This document shows, piece after piece, positions 37,641-49,957 of a stretch of DNA of 64,000 nucleotides. Location of the stretch: assembly GCF_000003815.2 (NCBI RefSeq), contig NC_049994.1, forward strand, positions 1,370,626-1,434,625, in the 5' to 3' direction. The stretch is from Branchiostoma floridae. Taxonomy: Eukaryota; Chordata; Leptocardii; Amphioxiformes; Branchiostomatidae. The notes under the pieces are model-generated. The model had not been told where the DNA came from and ran no database searches. It was given only the letters and a program-made list of their open reading frames with translations. How positions within the stretch are numbered: the first letter of the stretch is position 1; each line of letters begins with the position of its first letter. Both the position numbers and the translations under genes were made by a program.

Positions 37641-39010
37641 CATCTATATCAGGACAGAAGCTGTAATGACAGAATAGAAATCTAACATTCTTATGTTTAT
37701 GTTTGAAGTATGGCAAGAGTTTGTCTGTTGGTGCAAGGAGATGTAAGGCTATGTAATTATTAATTTATGATCTAATCGTATATTACATATCTTGCAGCTA
37801 AGTGCTGAGGTACTGATAGAAGTCTGTTGGCATAACATGTCAACTTGTGGATGAACATGCTACATAGTCCTGGCACATCTAATGTCTGGATGCCTACTCT
37901 TGTTTCTGGTGACATTGCACCTATAGTGTTACAGTAGATACAAATGTGGGTCACATTTCCAACTTTATCCTCTGTTATATTTTGTATTAGCCAGGGTTGT
38001 ATTAGCCTGAGCTTCCTAGAAAACAATTTTATTAGGGAGCGAGACTTTTGTAGCACCTGAAATGATTATTCAAAATAATGATGTTAATGGATCTGTGTTA
38101 AAGTACTGTGAAGTTTCCTATATCTTTGTTAGTATACTCTGATTGTAGATATTTGATTGTCCCAAGTGAAAGGGTATGAAATCACTGTACATATGTTTGT
38201 AATATGTGTAATATGTATCCAGCAGTATTAAATTATGGGCAGAGGCAATTGACATGTAAATTTATGAAGTCACCAACCAATTCATATTTAAGTTTTCTCA
38301 TGATTGACTTTACAATTCTGCAGAAATTTGATCTTACTGAATTTCTTTCAGCATCCTTCTAAAGATGTTTTCTCTCTTGGTCTGGAGCAAGTTTCTATGT
38401 TGACTTAGCCTGATGATGACACATGCAAAGCCCCTCCTCCAACACAAACTACTTTTCACCAAGTTATTGTACATTTAAATGTAGTCTATCTGTTCACATT
38501 CTAATGCCTAGATCAGAATTTGATTTATATACAATAGCTTTGTAATCATATTTGTATTAAGTTTGCCATGAATGTTGATTGCTGTAATAGTATTGCAAAT
38601 GTACTAGTATCTTGTAAATTGTAGACAGTAAATTACTTAGTGATTGCTGGTAGTAATATATTTTTTGTCATTATTTTTCAAATATTGACACAGTCGTCAC
38701 CAAAGAGAGGTTAAAGAAAAAGCTACTGAAAAACTACACCTGATGTCATAAAATTATTTTACACAACTGTAATGAATAAGGCTACTCGAATGTTTCACAT
38801 GACATTTCAACTGGAAACCCAAGTTTTGTGGTCTACTTTTTTTACTTCATAGATTCTTTCTGTCACTAATCATTCAACAATCTGAAATTGATATCTGTTA
38901 CTCCCGGCCTAGAGACAGTATGATTAACGGTCGATAGATGGCGCTTTTACTATTTATTTATGACGCGGGGGCGGGAAGATAGAATCTTCTACTGGTAGTT
39001 AGGTACACAA
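37641..39010. other. Gene-free stretch
   Basis: AT-rich; no splice-bounded coding sequence seen. Could include distal NAB 3' untranslated sequence. Confidence 0.4.
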
Positions 39011-39225
39011 TAACGCTTGTTCACCTTTATCTGCGGGGTAACCTATATCCAATGTTTTTAAAGCAGCTTTTTAGGGATATTAATTTGACGGGCGGTGGTT
39101 TCAAATGGCAGTATGTAAAGGTCAGAAAACATTACACTACTTTGCAGTTTGAGACCACCAGCCGTCAACTTGATAAAAACAATGGTGGATATAAGTTACC
39201 TCGCTGATAAAGGTGAACTAGCGTC
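39011..39225. mobile_element. Palindromic MITE, GTTCACCTTTAT family, copy 3
   Basis: taacgcttgttcacctttat, then ctgcggggtaacctatatcc; the right end mirrors it (gataaaggtgaactagcgt). The interior is partly mirror-symmetric (gacgggcggtggtttcaaa / tttgagaccaccagccgtc). Confidence 0.78.
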
Positions 39226-39474
39226 AATACTTGATTATGATTTGTTTATTGGAAAAGAGAAAAGAGTTCGCCGATTATGAATGACGACTACATGTTATAT
39301 TGCATTCCTGACTAATATAAAAACAAGTCAGTTGCTCTTTCATATAAGTACTTTCGTCATGATAATAACTTTCTGTCCTTATCGTCATTTAATCAGCTTT
39401 GATAGTTTCTATCGAAATAAATACGTCAAATCTGGATATAAAGAAATCCGCTATTGTCTCAAAAGCTGACACCG

Positions 39475-39772
39475 TACATCACGTGACTCGCCTCAGCCAA
39501 TAGAACGACTGGGACCGTAGTCTGAAGTTTTAACAGTAAAGTATGTGAGGACAAGCGTCATTTAGTAGTATTGTGTTGTAATGCCCCTGCTCCTTGGTAA
39601 CCAGCTCGGACTAAGAAAACACGAGGTCACAGTTGGTCGCACCTCGAGCCCAGTACACATCTGTTCTTCTCACCGCTCGGGGCGCAGTTCTCCAGTTTAG
39701 AAGGGAAGTTTTCTTCCCTAGACTTTCTCGTGTTGTCTTCTCTGTCAGCTGCCGGCGGTTTACGAAACTTAA
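39475..39772 (+). promoter_or_regulatory. Probable promoter and untranslated first exon of the ankyrin gene
   Basis: GC-richer sequence with a cacgtg E-box (39479), a CCAAT box (agccaatag, ~39495) and an ending at a strong donor (acttaag/gtaagtg, exon end 39772). The first coding exon at 41795 begins one base before its ATG at a good acceptor (ttctcttttcag), so an upstream untranslated exon is needed; this is the best candidate. A ggtaac half-site near 39596 resembles half of an RFX X-box, too weak to rely on. Confidence 0.5.
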
Positions 39773-39895
39773 GGTAAGTGCAAGCCTTTTGTATAAGGCA
39801 GAAAAATCTTCAAAGTTATTTTAGATCACATTCTTGTGCAGCTATGAATTTCATGCACACAGGCCGTGCAGTTTCTGTGAAAACAAACAGCTTTA

Positions 39896-40085
39896 AGTGC
39901 TCTCCGAGCAGAGGTTTGGCGACGATTTGTTTGGGACTTCTTTTAGTCATTTTTAATCGGACTTAAGCTTTCTATTTGCAAGGTTTCCCTTTTGTCCAAA
40001 CTGGCTGGCGGATAAAAAGAAATCCTAACAAACTAGGAAGTCCAATAAAAACGCAGAAAAGACGTCCAAAAAAGAAAGTCTTCAC
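39896..40085. mobile_element. Decayed relative of the 23558 MITE
   Basis: Shares gctctccgagcagaggtttg, ttttagtcatttttaatcgg and gctttctattt with 23558-23769, but the right arm is lost or rearranged. Confidence 0.55.
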
Positions 40086-40549
40086 GTTTTTCGATAGTTT
40101 TGACGACGGAGGTTCGTTGTCAAAGTTGCAAATATAAAGTGACAGCTGGTAATGTTTTCTACGCCAAGGTTACTTATAATGACATGTTGTTGAGCAAGTG
40201 TATGAATAGACCCAGGTAACCAACAAGCGTTCCAAAGTTCGTGTGAATCAAGTAAAATACAGGTGCTATCAGGTTCAAATCTAATGTGGTGTAATGAATT
40301 TGTATGCACACAAAGATCACTTTAAACTTCATTACCAATGATTACATTACAAACATTCTTAAAGCAAGACTTCCTTTTGCGATTTGCATGTGGATACTGG
40401 TCATGATCAAAAATAGCTAATGATAAAAATACGTTAGGAGTGTGAAAATGAAGGCTTTCGTTGTTCTCTTGTTGTGAGGATCTTTAACCGAATGTTTGAC
40501 ACATCGCCTGGAATTACGGCTGGTTGCTAGGCCTGGGACCAATCAACAA

Positions 40550-40905
40550 CGTCTTAATCTGGAGCGGTAACAATACGGACTGTCAGGGCACACTTCATGA
40601 GCCCGTAGGTCAACAATGTTCCGCCGGGAGTTACGGCTAAAGTACGGTTGTTACGGCGTCGACGGACGTTACACAAATGAAGTAGGGTGTCTTGCCCAGA
40701 GCCTAGAGTTCCTGGGTTCGAATCTCCTGACATGCTGACATCCAAGAGGATTTACCGGTGGCACGTACACATAGTACAGTATTCAAAGCCGGCCAAGCAG
40801 TATCTAATCTTTGTGGAGATTATTGTCAAATCCAGATGAATGGTCTGTGCCATTAGGAAAGGCGCTTTACACAACTTTCCTCACTTCACTCAATGAAAAC
40901 TGCAG
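40550..40905 (+). mobile_element. tRNA-derived SINE remnant
   Basis: Carries a pol III B-box-like cctgggttcgaatctcctg (~40710) and a downstream tail with gccattaggaaaggcgcttt and acacaactttcctcacttc, the same tail as at 50260-50310 and 45300-45330. The A box region is degenerate. Confidence 0.6.
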
Positions 40906-41430
40906 TTAGATACGTCCTCGAGTAGCGGACGTTAAATGGAGGTCCCGTGTTTGAGGAGATCTAGAGTCACGCCTCGAGCACCATTCTCTGGGCTTGGCCA
41001 AACCTTAACCGTTACGCCAACGCGACGCCAGTTGTGATGTTGGAACATAGTATCGTAGCAGTCCCAAATCAACAACAACGTTAACAACAACGACGACGAC
41101 AATTTGAAAATCGTTCTAGAGTGTTGTTTCTTTTGCATTTTAAAGCAACACAAAGTGGTCGCTAGAGGCAAAAGCAAAGAAAGACAACATTTAAAGTAAA
41201 GAGATCAGTGACTGTGAGATTGTGACCAAGCGGACCATGGAAAAGAAAAGAGGATTACCTGTACCATACAAGAAAAAGATCGGATAAATCCCTTCAAGTC
41301 AGACAGAAAAAAAACACTTGGTTTTATTGCCTGGTCATCATCATACGGTATTTCTTAGTAGTAATTTTTTTCTTCATTTTTCAAATGTGTTTAAAATGGA
41401 GGTTTGCATAGTGCTGAAACCTGCAACTAT

Positions 41431-41733
41431 AAAGCTAAGGGCACAACCCTTACGTGCAAATACGTGCTGTCTACGTGCCAAAATGTGGGCAATTTTGGCG
41501 GATCCGTAAGTGGTAAGTACCGCCTCCGTACGAACTCGTATGGAATCCGAACTTTACGTCGAGGCAAAACTTTGTGTGCCATCGGGTTGCGGATTCTCCC
41601 CACGTACGTGCCAGTACGGGCGACGCGCCTGTCCTGTACAGCCTCAACGTTTTCAGAAATACGTGGCGGACGTGGCCTTCCAAAAAGGAAGTACGGACAA
41701 ATTGCACGTACGGCGGGTTGTGCCCTTAGCTTT
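41431..41733. mobile_element. Palindromic MITE directly upstream of the ankyrin coding start
   Basis: Perfect terminal inverted repeat aaagctaagggcacaaccc; inner arms rich in acgtgc/gcacgt words. It ends 62 bp before the first coding exon, so it lies immediately upstream of that exon's polypyrimidine tract. A 201-codon open frame crossing it is in a different frame from the gene. Confidence 0.78.
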
Positions 41734-41794
41734 ATTCTCTGCCCCAAGAGTTTCATGTCAAAGCTTCATGTACTAGTAACTTTTCTCTTTTCAG

Positions 41795-44700
41795 CATGTC
41801 ATCCGATGAAGAGTACGAGTCTGAATCCGTCCGAGAGGACGTTGACTCCGAGAGAGGCACTAGTAGCGAGTCTCCTGACGAAGAGAAGAGACAGCGAAGG
41901 AGAAAAAGAACGAAAGAACAGAAAAGGAGTGAGAAGGAGAAGTCCGAGGTTGATGTTGAGGCTATACAGGAGTTTTGTCGGGCGGTGTCGGCAGGAGATG
42001 TGGAGATGATCGGGAACTGTCTGGATAAGAACGACATCGACATCAACGGGTTTTACTTCAGGTGAGTCGGACATGTCACGATGGGTCATGAAATGTACAG
42101 AACGCTGTCAGTGTTACATGTTTTTTGGGGGAGCAGTTTTGCCGCCTTGAGATATCCCCTTAATCATTCGTGTGAACTATAAAACAGCAACAACTAAATC
42201 ATTTCTATTTTATTCCTTTCAATACGCCGACTGGACGACTTTGATAATAAGTTTGAACCTTAAAAAGACGTTGAAAGCGATGTGAATGTCCTCAGCCCAG
42301 TTAAGTGTACTGGTGCTTTTATACGACCAAGGACCTACTGCAACTTCTTTCATGGCACATTTTACACTGACTTTACGGTGATGCTTAAGAGTGATCCAGT
42401 TCTTTTTCGGATTTCCGTTCCTTAGAATTTTAGAAACCTTTTTGCTTGCAAAACTTTAAATTGTTGCCCTACTTGTCCAGGACTACTGTTATCCATTGTC
42501 AACTATATATATCTATCATATGTTTATCATCTATATTGCATGCTTATATTACTGCATGCTTGTATCTACAATAACATTACGTATTGCTCTCTTTCATTGT
42601 GTGAAGTGAAGGGAAGTTTACATCACTTCACCTAGCGACAGACCAAGGTATGACAGACGTGATACAGTTCCTGATCGACAAGAAGGCGGGTGTAAACATC
42701 GCGTCCAGGGTAAGGCTCCTCGGCTTGTCCATAAATGACTTTTTCTACATCTTGTATTCTCTTATCGTGCATTTTGATTCTTCAAACAACCCTCAAACAT
42801 GTCTAAAACAAAATCATCAATGACTTTCTAAATTCCTATCAAACAAGAAATTGCTTGAAACTCGTTTCCATGGGCTCCGCCACCATTTCTGTAACAGTCT
42901 TCCCCTAGCTGTGTCTTAGAAGATATGTGAGTCTATGTCTTACACGTTAGACCCTTTTCTTGTAATATTTACATCTTTAATATCCTGATTTCCTACCGTT
43001 GACTTATTCTATGTTCGTTGACTTATTCCTGCCGCAAACGACAAAACAGAACGTTTGTAGGGAGTTGTTATTAAAGAGGCGAGTCGAAACTGTGACTAGC
43101 TCCGTACTAGTAGTACTAGTCCTCGACGCACGTAAGAAGTAACGAAAAATTAGAACTCAAAATCTTCCAACTATTGATATTATTTAGTTTAGAAAATCAT
43201 AAGGTGTAACAAACATAACACATGCGTTGCTGTGGATGTCGTATATAGTTGATCCAGAAGTCATTTTTAGAATATTTGATTCAGTAGTATCTAACAAACT
43301 ATTAAAATACGCTGTCTATAGGGAGAATGTTTGAATGGCCGTGCAGTTTAGAGTGTGAAATGTTAGCCGTCCTGACTCTTCTCGAGAATCATTCCCCCTT
43401 TTGCCAAATTTTTCGATCCACACCCCCGTGAAAAGGCCTGGTAAAGGCTAGGTATACTTTGTGTTAACGTCACCATGTACAGATGTTGGCGGTCTGTTTT
43501 ACCGTGAAGTGTTTACGTTGCTACCTCATGTGTCACAGGTGTCTTCATCTAATGCATGGCGTTGTTTTCAAAAGAAAGGCGGTTCTTTGTTAAACACGCG
43601 GCGTACATTAGCCGTGCACGGTGTAGGATTGGTACGGGTCATCAGAAAATATGTGGAGATAGTAGAAAATATTCTGCAACTGTTGGACAACTAGCCACTC
43701 TTAAAGATAAAAGATTTGGGCGATTTCGATAACATTTTATACAATTTCTTGTTCTTTATCTATGCCCAAAGGATTTCGCGTACCTATTCTCTGAGGGAAT
43801 TGCGGGTATGAATTGTTGGGAAGAACAAATCTGAAGAGCAGTATTCCGTGCAAGCGAGCCCTGACCCTGACCTCTCTTGTCAGAAACAGTTGGTTCATCT
43901 ACATGTGCAATATCCCAGACGCAGTTGTAAACCATGCAAAATCATGAGTTATGTTTTATTTAACAGTCACCACAGTATAATTAGTGTAAAGTCTACATCT
44001 GCGGTTTCGGTGCCAAATTTCCGTGTAATTTCTCACTTACGACAATCATTTTTATTTTAGATCTGTTACGATTTTCTCCTTGGTCCACCAATAGTATGGT
44101 CTATAGAAAATACCTAAATTCGGCAATGTACGGGAAGGAGGGCCGGGTGGGGTGTTGGTGGGGGCTGGTGTGTCCTAAAATCTTGACAGAGGAGGGCTTA
44201 AAAGATTAACAAATGAATTTTAACAAATGTGAAATTGAAATGAATTCTGCACTGGATTTTTCAACAGCATCATGTTATAATCACACAGATGAATTCATAT
44301 ACAAGTACAAGTATGTTATCAAACTGAAGGAATAAGTACAATTTTCACTACCCATTCTCACATCAACAGTTCAAAGCCCCAAATTGTAACAAAGTGAAAT
44401 ACAGAAAGTCTGTTTTGAATTTCATTAATCAGACTTCAGCAATGTTATTTCCCTTCAAGCGGCCGAATAAAAAGGCTTGCCGGGTCGACTGGTCTTGTCA
44501 GGGTCAGTCGGGCAGCCGGAAACAAATCCCCTACGCCTTAAAGGACGCGGCATTATCAAGGACCGTGTGGTAAATGTTTGTTAAAGAAAGATTTGACATG
44601 TATACATTATTAAGTGCCTGGCCCTTTGGTTCGTTTGTTCGCGAGTGATTAAGGAGTGGTGAGTATCTATTATTCATGTCGGTTTTGTCTCTAACTGGAG

Positions 44701-47700
44701 TTTCTATTTCAAAAGGATGACTTGCAGTTACGATATGATAACACCAAGGAGGTTATATAGAGATTTACACACAGAAACATTTTTAATCATCCGACAGGGA
44801 TGTTACTTTCTTCTGGTTTGTGATTTGTGTGGCCACGGATTTCAGTGGGTTTTTATCATTTTTACCAGTTCGCCAGGAAGGTTATGTTTTGGGTAGCGTT
44901 TGTACGTATGTATATACGTCTGTATGTATGTTTGTATGTAGAAGACCAGCATAACTCCTGAATGGGTTGTATTGATATTTGGTATGTGGGTAGGTCTTGA
45001 TGAGACTTGCAAACGTTTAGCCCCCTAGCGGCATGTTACGGTACTGCAGCGGAATTTTCGGGATTGATATCTCGAGTTCTGGACTTGCTGTGGCTATGAT
45101 TTTTTATTTTTATCATATTAGCCCTTTTAGGATTTTGAACCTCCTTGGTACTTGTTATAATGATGATGGTACAAGCTATAGGAAATGGCGACAGTTCTGC
45201 TACGGAGGGAGTGATGGTACGGTGTTCGGTCCAGATCCTAGGTCCTGGGTTCAAATCTCCTGGCATACCTCATTGCCGTTCGATGTTGATTGTTCCCTTG
45301 GAGAAGGCATCTTCACACGACTTTCTTCACTTATGTTATCTAAGTTAAATCTGATTTTGCACAATCTTTATGTTTATGTTACTTAAGTAATTTGGTTTAA
45401 TAGAGCTTTATGTATGATTGTGTTATTCAAGTTAATTTGGTTTTCTTGCATTTTATGTATGACTTATTTTCGGGGTTCTCCCCCAGAGGGCTTTGAAAAA
45501 TGCCGTCAGGTGATATGCTTTAACCCTGGTTAGATAAAGAATAAACAAACAAACAAACAAACAAACAATGAAGATGAGTAGCCAAGAGTGGTGAGGGCCG
45601 TCCCTTGGATAGGACGTTGAATGCCGAAGGTCCAGTGTTCGAACCTCCTTGGATGGGGACCACGTAAAAGAACCCGTCGCATTGTCAAGAAGAGTAGCGA
45701 TGGAATAAACCTGTCCGGAAATACTCTTCAATACACTGTGGTGTCACTGACGAAAACTACTCGATAGTAGTTGAAACGTCTGACCGTTTCCAAAACCATA
45801 TCCAGTTGCTTGAGTAACTACATTTTGGCAAAATGTGGTTCGTCATGAAGCGGTTTACCGCAACGGAACACAAACAAGCAAACAAACAAGCAAAAAATGT
45901 TGGAACGTGGGTAGATGATAGCGAAGCCAAAACGAAGGCCAATGGCCCCCTAGCAGTTTTTAAAGGCACTTGCTGTTTTGATACCTATGGTCCTGGAAAT
46001 GCTATGTTCGTGATTTTTGAGTGGCAGATACCACTTTAGCTTGCGGAAGAGGGCAAGTGGTGTAGCGCCCTCTCGGGACTTTTCAAACTGTTTTGGAAAC
46101 TGTTTCAGACTCAATCCGTGAATGTTTTCTTACCTCATTCTCTCCACCCGAACGTACTTACAACATCAAATCTCGGTGGATGTTTTCTGACAGAATCCAG
46201 TCCCGGAAAAAGCGACGTATCCGCTAAACCTGGTGACGTCAGAGGGTCCGTGCGGAGCCACGCCCCTTCACATCGCCGTGACGTACGGAGACGAGGCGCA
46301 CCTGGAGGCGGCGGACATTCTCATAGACAACGGCGCGAACGTGAACGCACGGGACAAGGTAGGGTAAAGTTACGTCAGAACGTGAACGCACGGGACAAGG
46401 TAGGGTAAAGTTACGTCAGAACGTGAACGCACGGGACAAGTTAGGGGTAAAGTTACGTCAGAACGTGAACGCACGGGACGAGGTAGGGGTAAAGGTACGT
46501 CAGAACGTGAACGCACGGGACAAGGTAGGGTAAAGTTACGTCAGAACGTGAACGCACGGGACAAGGTAGGGGTAAAGTTACGTCAGAACCTGAACGCACG
46601 GGACAAGGTAGGGGTAAAGTTACGTCAGAACGTGAACGCACGGGAAAAGGTAGGGGTAAAGTTACGTCAGAACGTGAACGCACGGGACAAGGTAGGGGTA
46701 AAGTTACGTCAGAACGTGAACGCACGGGACAAGGTTGGGTAAAGTTACGGTCAGAACGTGAACGCACGGGACAAGGTAGGGTAAAGTTACGGTCAGAACG
46801 TGAACGCACGGGACAAGGTAGGGTAAAGTTACGGTCAGAACGTGAACGCACGGGACATGGTAGGGTAAAGTTACATCAGAACGTGAACGCACGGGAAAAG
46901 GTAGGGGTAAAGTTACGTCAGAACGTGAACGCGCGGGACAAGGTAGGGGTAAAGTACGTCAGAACGTGAACGCACGGGACAAGGTAGGGGTAAAGTTACG
47001 TCAGAACGTGAACGCGCGGGACAAGGTAGGGGTAAAGTACGTCAGAACGTGAACGCACGGGACAAGGTAGGGGTAAATTTAAAGTTACCTCAGAACGTGA
47101 ACGCGCGGGACAAGGTAGGGGTAAAGTTACGTCAGAACGTGAACGCGCGGGACAAGGTAGGGTAAAGTTACGGTCAGAACGTGAACGCACGGGACATGGT
47201 AGGGTAAAGTTACATCAGAACGTGAACGCACGGGACAAGGTAGGGGTAAAGTTACGTCAGAACGTGAACGCGCGGGACAAGGTAGGGGTAAAGTTACGTC
47301 AGAACGTGAACGCGCGGGACAAGGTAGGGGTAAAGTACGTCAGAACGTGAACGCACGGGACATGGTAGGGTAAAGTTACATCAGAACGTGAACGCACGGG
47401 ACAAGGTAGGGGTAAAGTTACGTCAGAACGTGAACGCGCGGGACAAGGTAGGGGTAAAGTTACGTCAGAACGTGAACGCGCGGGACAAGGTAGGGGTAAA
47501 GTACGTCAGAACGTGAACGCACGGGACAAGGTAAGGGTAAAGTTACGTCAGAACTTGAACACACAAAACAGGGCACGGATAAAGTTACGACAGAGCGATA
47601 ACGCACAGGACTAGATAGGTCCTGTAAAGTTACGTTGATCGTGAACGCACAAATCAGGGTACAGGTTACTTACGACATACACGTGTAAAGTGAACACACA

Positions 47701-48364
47701 GGACTAGTACTAGGTACAGGTAAAGTTTCGTCAGATCGTGAACGCACCGGGCAAAGTTAAGTTCGAACGTGAACGTACAAGACAAGGTACCGATAGCTAG
47801 TTACGTCAGAACGTGAACGCCCGGGACAAACATGTAGTATTGTTAAGGTACGCGGTACAATGTACATGTAATGCACAAAACAAATTAAGGTTCAGGTCAA
47901 GTTACGTCAGAACGTGAACGCGTGAAAATATGGGTGACGTTGCGTTAAAACGTAATTTTTTAAACTCTGCTTGATGTCTAGTAACTTTATGCTTGTTATG
48001 ACTCTACAGTATAGGATGTTGTACAACTTGCTGGATGTCAGAATCGTAATTCTCACTCCGGATTATGACGTCGACAGTGACTAAAATAATTTTTCCTGCC
48101 TTATTTTGCATTTAATATGTCATTCAAGAAATGCTTCTGTTAACATTTCTGACTCATGTTAGTCTTGGCTTTATGATATCTAAGAAGTTGGAGGTATTGA
48201 GTGTGAATGAGTGAAGAATTTGTGCAGTTTATCTAACTTTGTTCTTCTCTTACTTAGAACTGGGACACGCCCCTGCACCAGGCTACCTACCACGGGAACA
48301 ACAAAGCCGCACGGCTACTGGTGCAGGCAGGGGCAGGGTTGGATAACCAGAACAAGGTGAGCTG

Positions 48365-48448
<84 letters not shown>

Positions 48449-49087
48449 CTAATCAATCAGTTAGTTAAGTAGTCAGCTAGTCATTTAATCAGTACCATAA
48501 TGTCAATTCATCAGCCAGTAAGTCAATCAGTAAGTCAGTCAGTTAGTTAGTCCATAAATCAGTCAGTCAATCAGTCGGACATGATCAGTCAGTCAATCCA
48601 TCAGCTATTCAGTCACCAATTTGACCAGTAAATCGGTACGTTAGTCAATGAATCAGTCAATCAGTCAGTCAATCACCAGTCAATCAATCAGCTAATCAGT
48701 AACCAATTTGATCAGTAAATCAGTAAGTTAATCAATCAATCAATCAGTCAGTAAGTCAATCAGTTAACCATCCATCTATCCATCAATAGATTGATCGATA
48801 AATCAATCACCAGTAAACCTGATAGGTTATTGATGAATCATCATCTTTTTAAGTTACTAGAGGTACACTTGATAAATGCTGGCACATCTTGAGCGAGAAT
48901 AACCATGACTTTATCCTGAAATGATTTAGCATATTAACATGATAATTCTATGATATTCCAGAAGGGAAAGCTCCCTGAGGATCTTGCCTTTGAAGAGAGT
49001 ACACCTGTGGGGTGTAAGAGTCCGAAATCACGGAACAGCCTGCTGAAGGGAAGACAGAGAATTCTTCATATCATCAAGAGAATCAAG
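41795..49087 (+). CDS. Ankyrin-repeat protein
   Basis: Coding exons 41795-42061, 42607-42709, 46194-46358, 48258-48356 and 48962-49087, with GT-AG junctions and matching phases (2, 0, 0, 0, 0). The ~253-residue product has an acidic/basic N-terminus ([11 protein letters not shown], then [14 protein letters not shown], a possible nuclear signal), then ankyrin repeats: [77 protein letters not shown] Lys-rich end ([12 protein letters not shown]) follows. Ankyrin repeats mediate protein binding; the partner is unknown. If the last donor (49088) is not used, the frame closes after VCRK at 49100-49102. If it is used, the phase permits joining to the C17orf98-like exon at 50985. The third exon's 3' end seeds the minisatellite that follows. 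Confidence 0.85.
45165..45340 (+). mobile_element. tRNA-derived SINE remnant
   Basis: A degenerate tRNA head ending in a B-box-like cctgggttcaaatctcctgg (~45243) is followed by the shared tail (gagaaggcatcttcacacga, ctttcttcactta). Confidence 0.55.
45480..45690 (+). mobile_element. Two retroelement ends: (AAAC)n-tailed piece and a tRNA-like head
   Basis: The first piece ends ctttaaccctggttagataa and an (aaac)n run (45538-45566), the style of a retroposon tail. From ~45584 a tRNA-like unit follows (gggccgtcccttggatagga ... ccagtgttcgaacctcc, B box at ~45634). Confidence 0.5.
46338..47940 (+). repeat. Minisatellite made of an exon/intron boundary, ~29 good copies of 41-42 bp
   Basis: The first unit is the last 21 bases of the ankyrin exon ending at 46358 (aacgtgaacgcacgggacaag, coding NVNARDK) plus 20-21 intron bases (gtaggg(g)taaagttacg tcag). 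This whole unit recurs head to tail: 29 well-conserved copies up to ~47540, then decayed copies to ~47940. Nearly every copy retains the donor aag/gtaggg and ends in a cag before the next aacgtg. Variants come in blocks (gcacggg / gcgcggg; ttacggtcag; gacatgg), showing higher-order duplication. The last good copy has the stronger donor gtaagg. Confidence 0.93.
48362..48830 (+). repeat. (ATCA)n microsatellite and degenerate tail
   Basis: Starts 5 bp after the donor of the fourth ankyrin exon. Nearly pure tcaa repeats run to ~48457, then a long region of decayed cagt/caat words to ~48830. Confidence 0.9.
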
Positions 49088-49267
49088 GTATGCAGAAAGT
49101 GAGATGTCAATCAGCAAAGGAAATATTCTATTTACTTTGCAAAATGTAGGTTTTCTAGTTATTACTGTACTCTAGTTGTAACTTTGTATTCAATGACATG
49201 GGTTGAAAATCTCGGGGACAAAATTCCTGATCAGATTTCATGATTAAACCATGCAGGTAAGTAAGGC

Positions 49268-49393
49268 CATATTAATCTGATAATCATAATGAATGACATT
49301 CTCTTGGAACCTCAAAACAGTTTGAAAGAAAAGTTTGGCCCCAAAATGTTACCTTTATCATTGTAAGTGGTCAGGAAGGTTGAGCAAATGACT
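49268..49393 (-). repeat. Interspersed repeat, same family as 27000-27125
   Basis: In reverse it shows gtcatttgctcaaccttcct, gaccactta, ccaaacttttct and ttgaggttccaagagaatgt, paralleling 57753-57895. Confidence 0.5.
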
Positions 49394-49494
49394 GTGTACT
49401 GTGTATCCAACAATAGATTCTTGCCTTTAGTTCTTTCACTGTTTATTCTTTGATTTTAGAATTGATAAAAAGACGTTAGTATCCAGTTCCGGGT

Positions 49495-49575
49495 ATAAGC
49501 AGATACGCAGTAAATTGCAAAACAGATATTGGGATTCCCAATATCTGTTTTGCAACTTACTGCGTATCTGCTTAT
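49495..49575. repeat. Near-perfect 81-bp palindrome
   Basis: Arms of 40 bases (49495-49534 and 49536-49575) pair with a single mismatch around a one-base centre (ggga t tccc). The arm begins ataagcagatacgcagtaa. It stands alone, 170 bp before a MITE, with no matching copy noticed elsewhere in the window. Confidence 0.92.
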
Positions 49576-49744
49576 ATTTTGCAGCAGCTTTGCAGGACCG
49601 AGCTACTATATGGTCCAAAAATGTGAAGTGCATGCATATGTGAATGTCATCCATAATTGTTTTAATCAAATCAACATGGTCTGAGCAATTAAATGCCTCT
49701 GAGATATGAAAGAACATGAAGCCATCGAAATGTCTCATCGTGCT

Positions 49745-49957
49745 TAACGCTAGTTCACCTTTATCCGCAGGGTAACCTATATCCGTTGCTTTTAAAGACA
49801 TTTAATTTAGGAATACCAAGTCGACGGACAGAGGCTTCAAACTGCAATACTTGACAAATATGTACAATTTGAAACCATGCATTGATATCCCTACGTTACC
49901 CTGTTCTCAAACACAACGGATAAAGGTTACCCGGCATATAAAGGTGAACTAGCGCTA
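49745..49957. mobile_element. Palindromic MITE, GTTCACCTTTAT family, copy 4
   Basis: Left end taacgctagttcacctttat then ccgcagggtaacctatatcc; right end mirrors it (ggataaaggttaccc, aaaggtgaactagcgcta). The best-preserved ends of the four copies. Confidence 0.85.

Larger units (their letters stand above)
42710..46193 (+). other. Large intron of the ankyrin gene
   Basis: 3.5 kb without other coding sequence. It holds SINE-like pieces at 45165-45340 and 45584-45680, an A-rich (aaac)n tail at 45538-45566, and otherwise unassigned AT-rich sequence. Open frames at 43461 and 43848 show no protein signature. Confidence 0.6.

Noticed and set aside
41404-42009. 201-codon plus-strand frame
   Set aside because: It runs through the palindromic MITE and then through the ankyrin exon in the wrong frame; the true frame starts at 41796.
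46338-47560. CRISPR-like array or coding tandem-repeat protein on either strand
   Set aside because: No unique spacers; the unit is derived from an exon boundary. Frames on both strands are broken by mixed 41/42-bp units.
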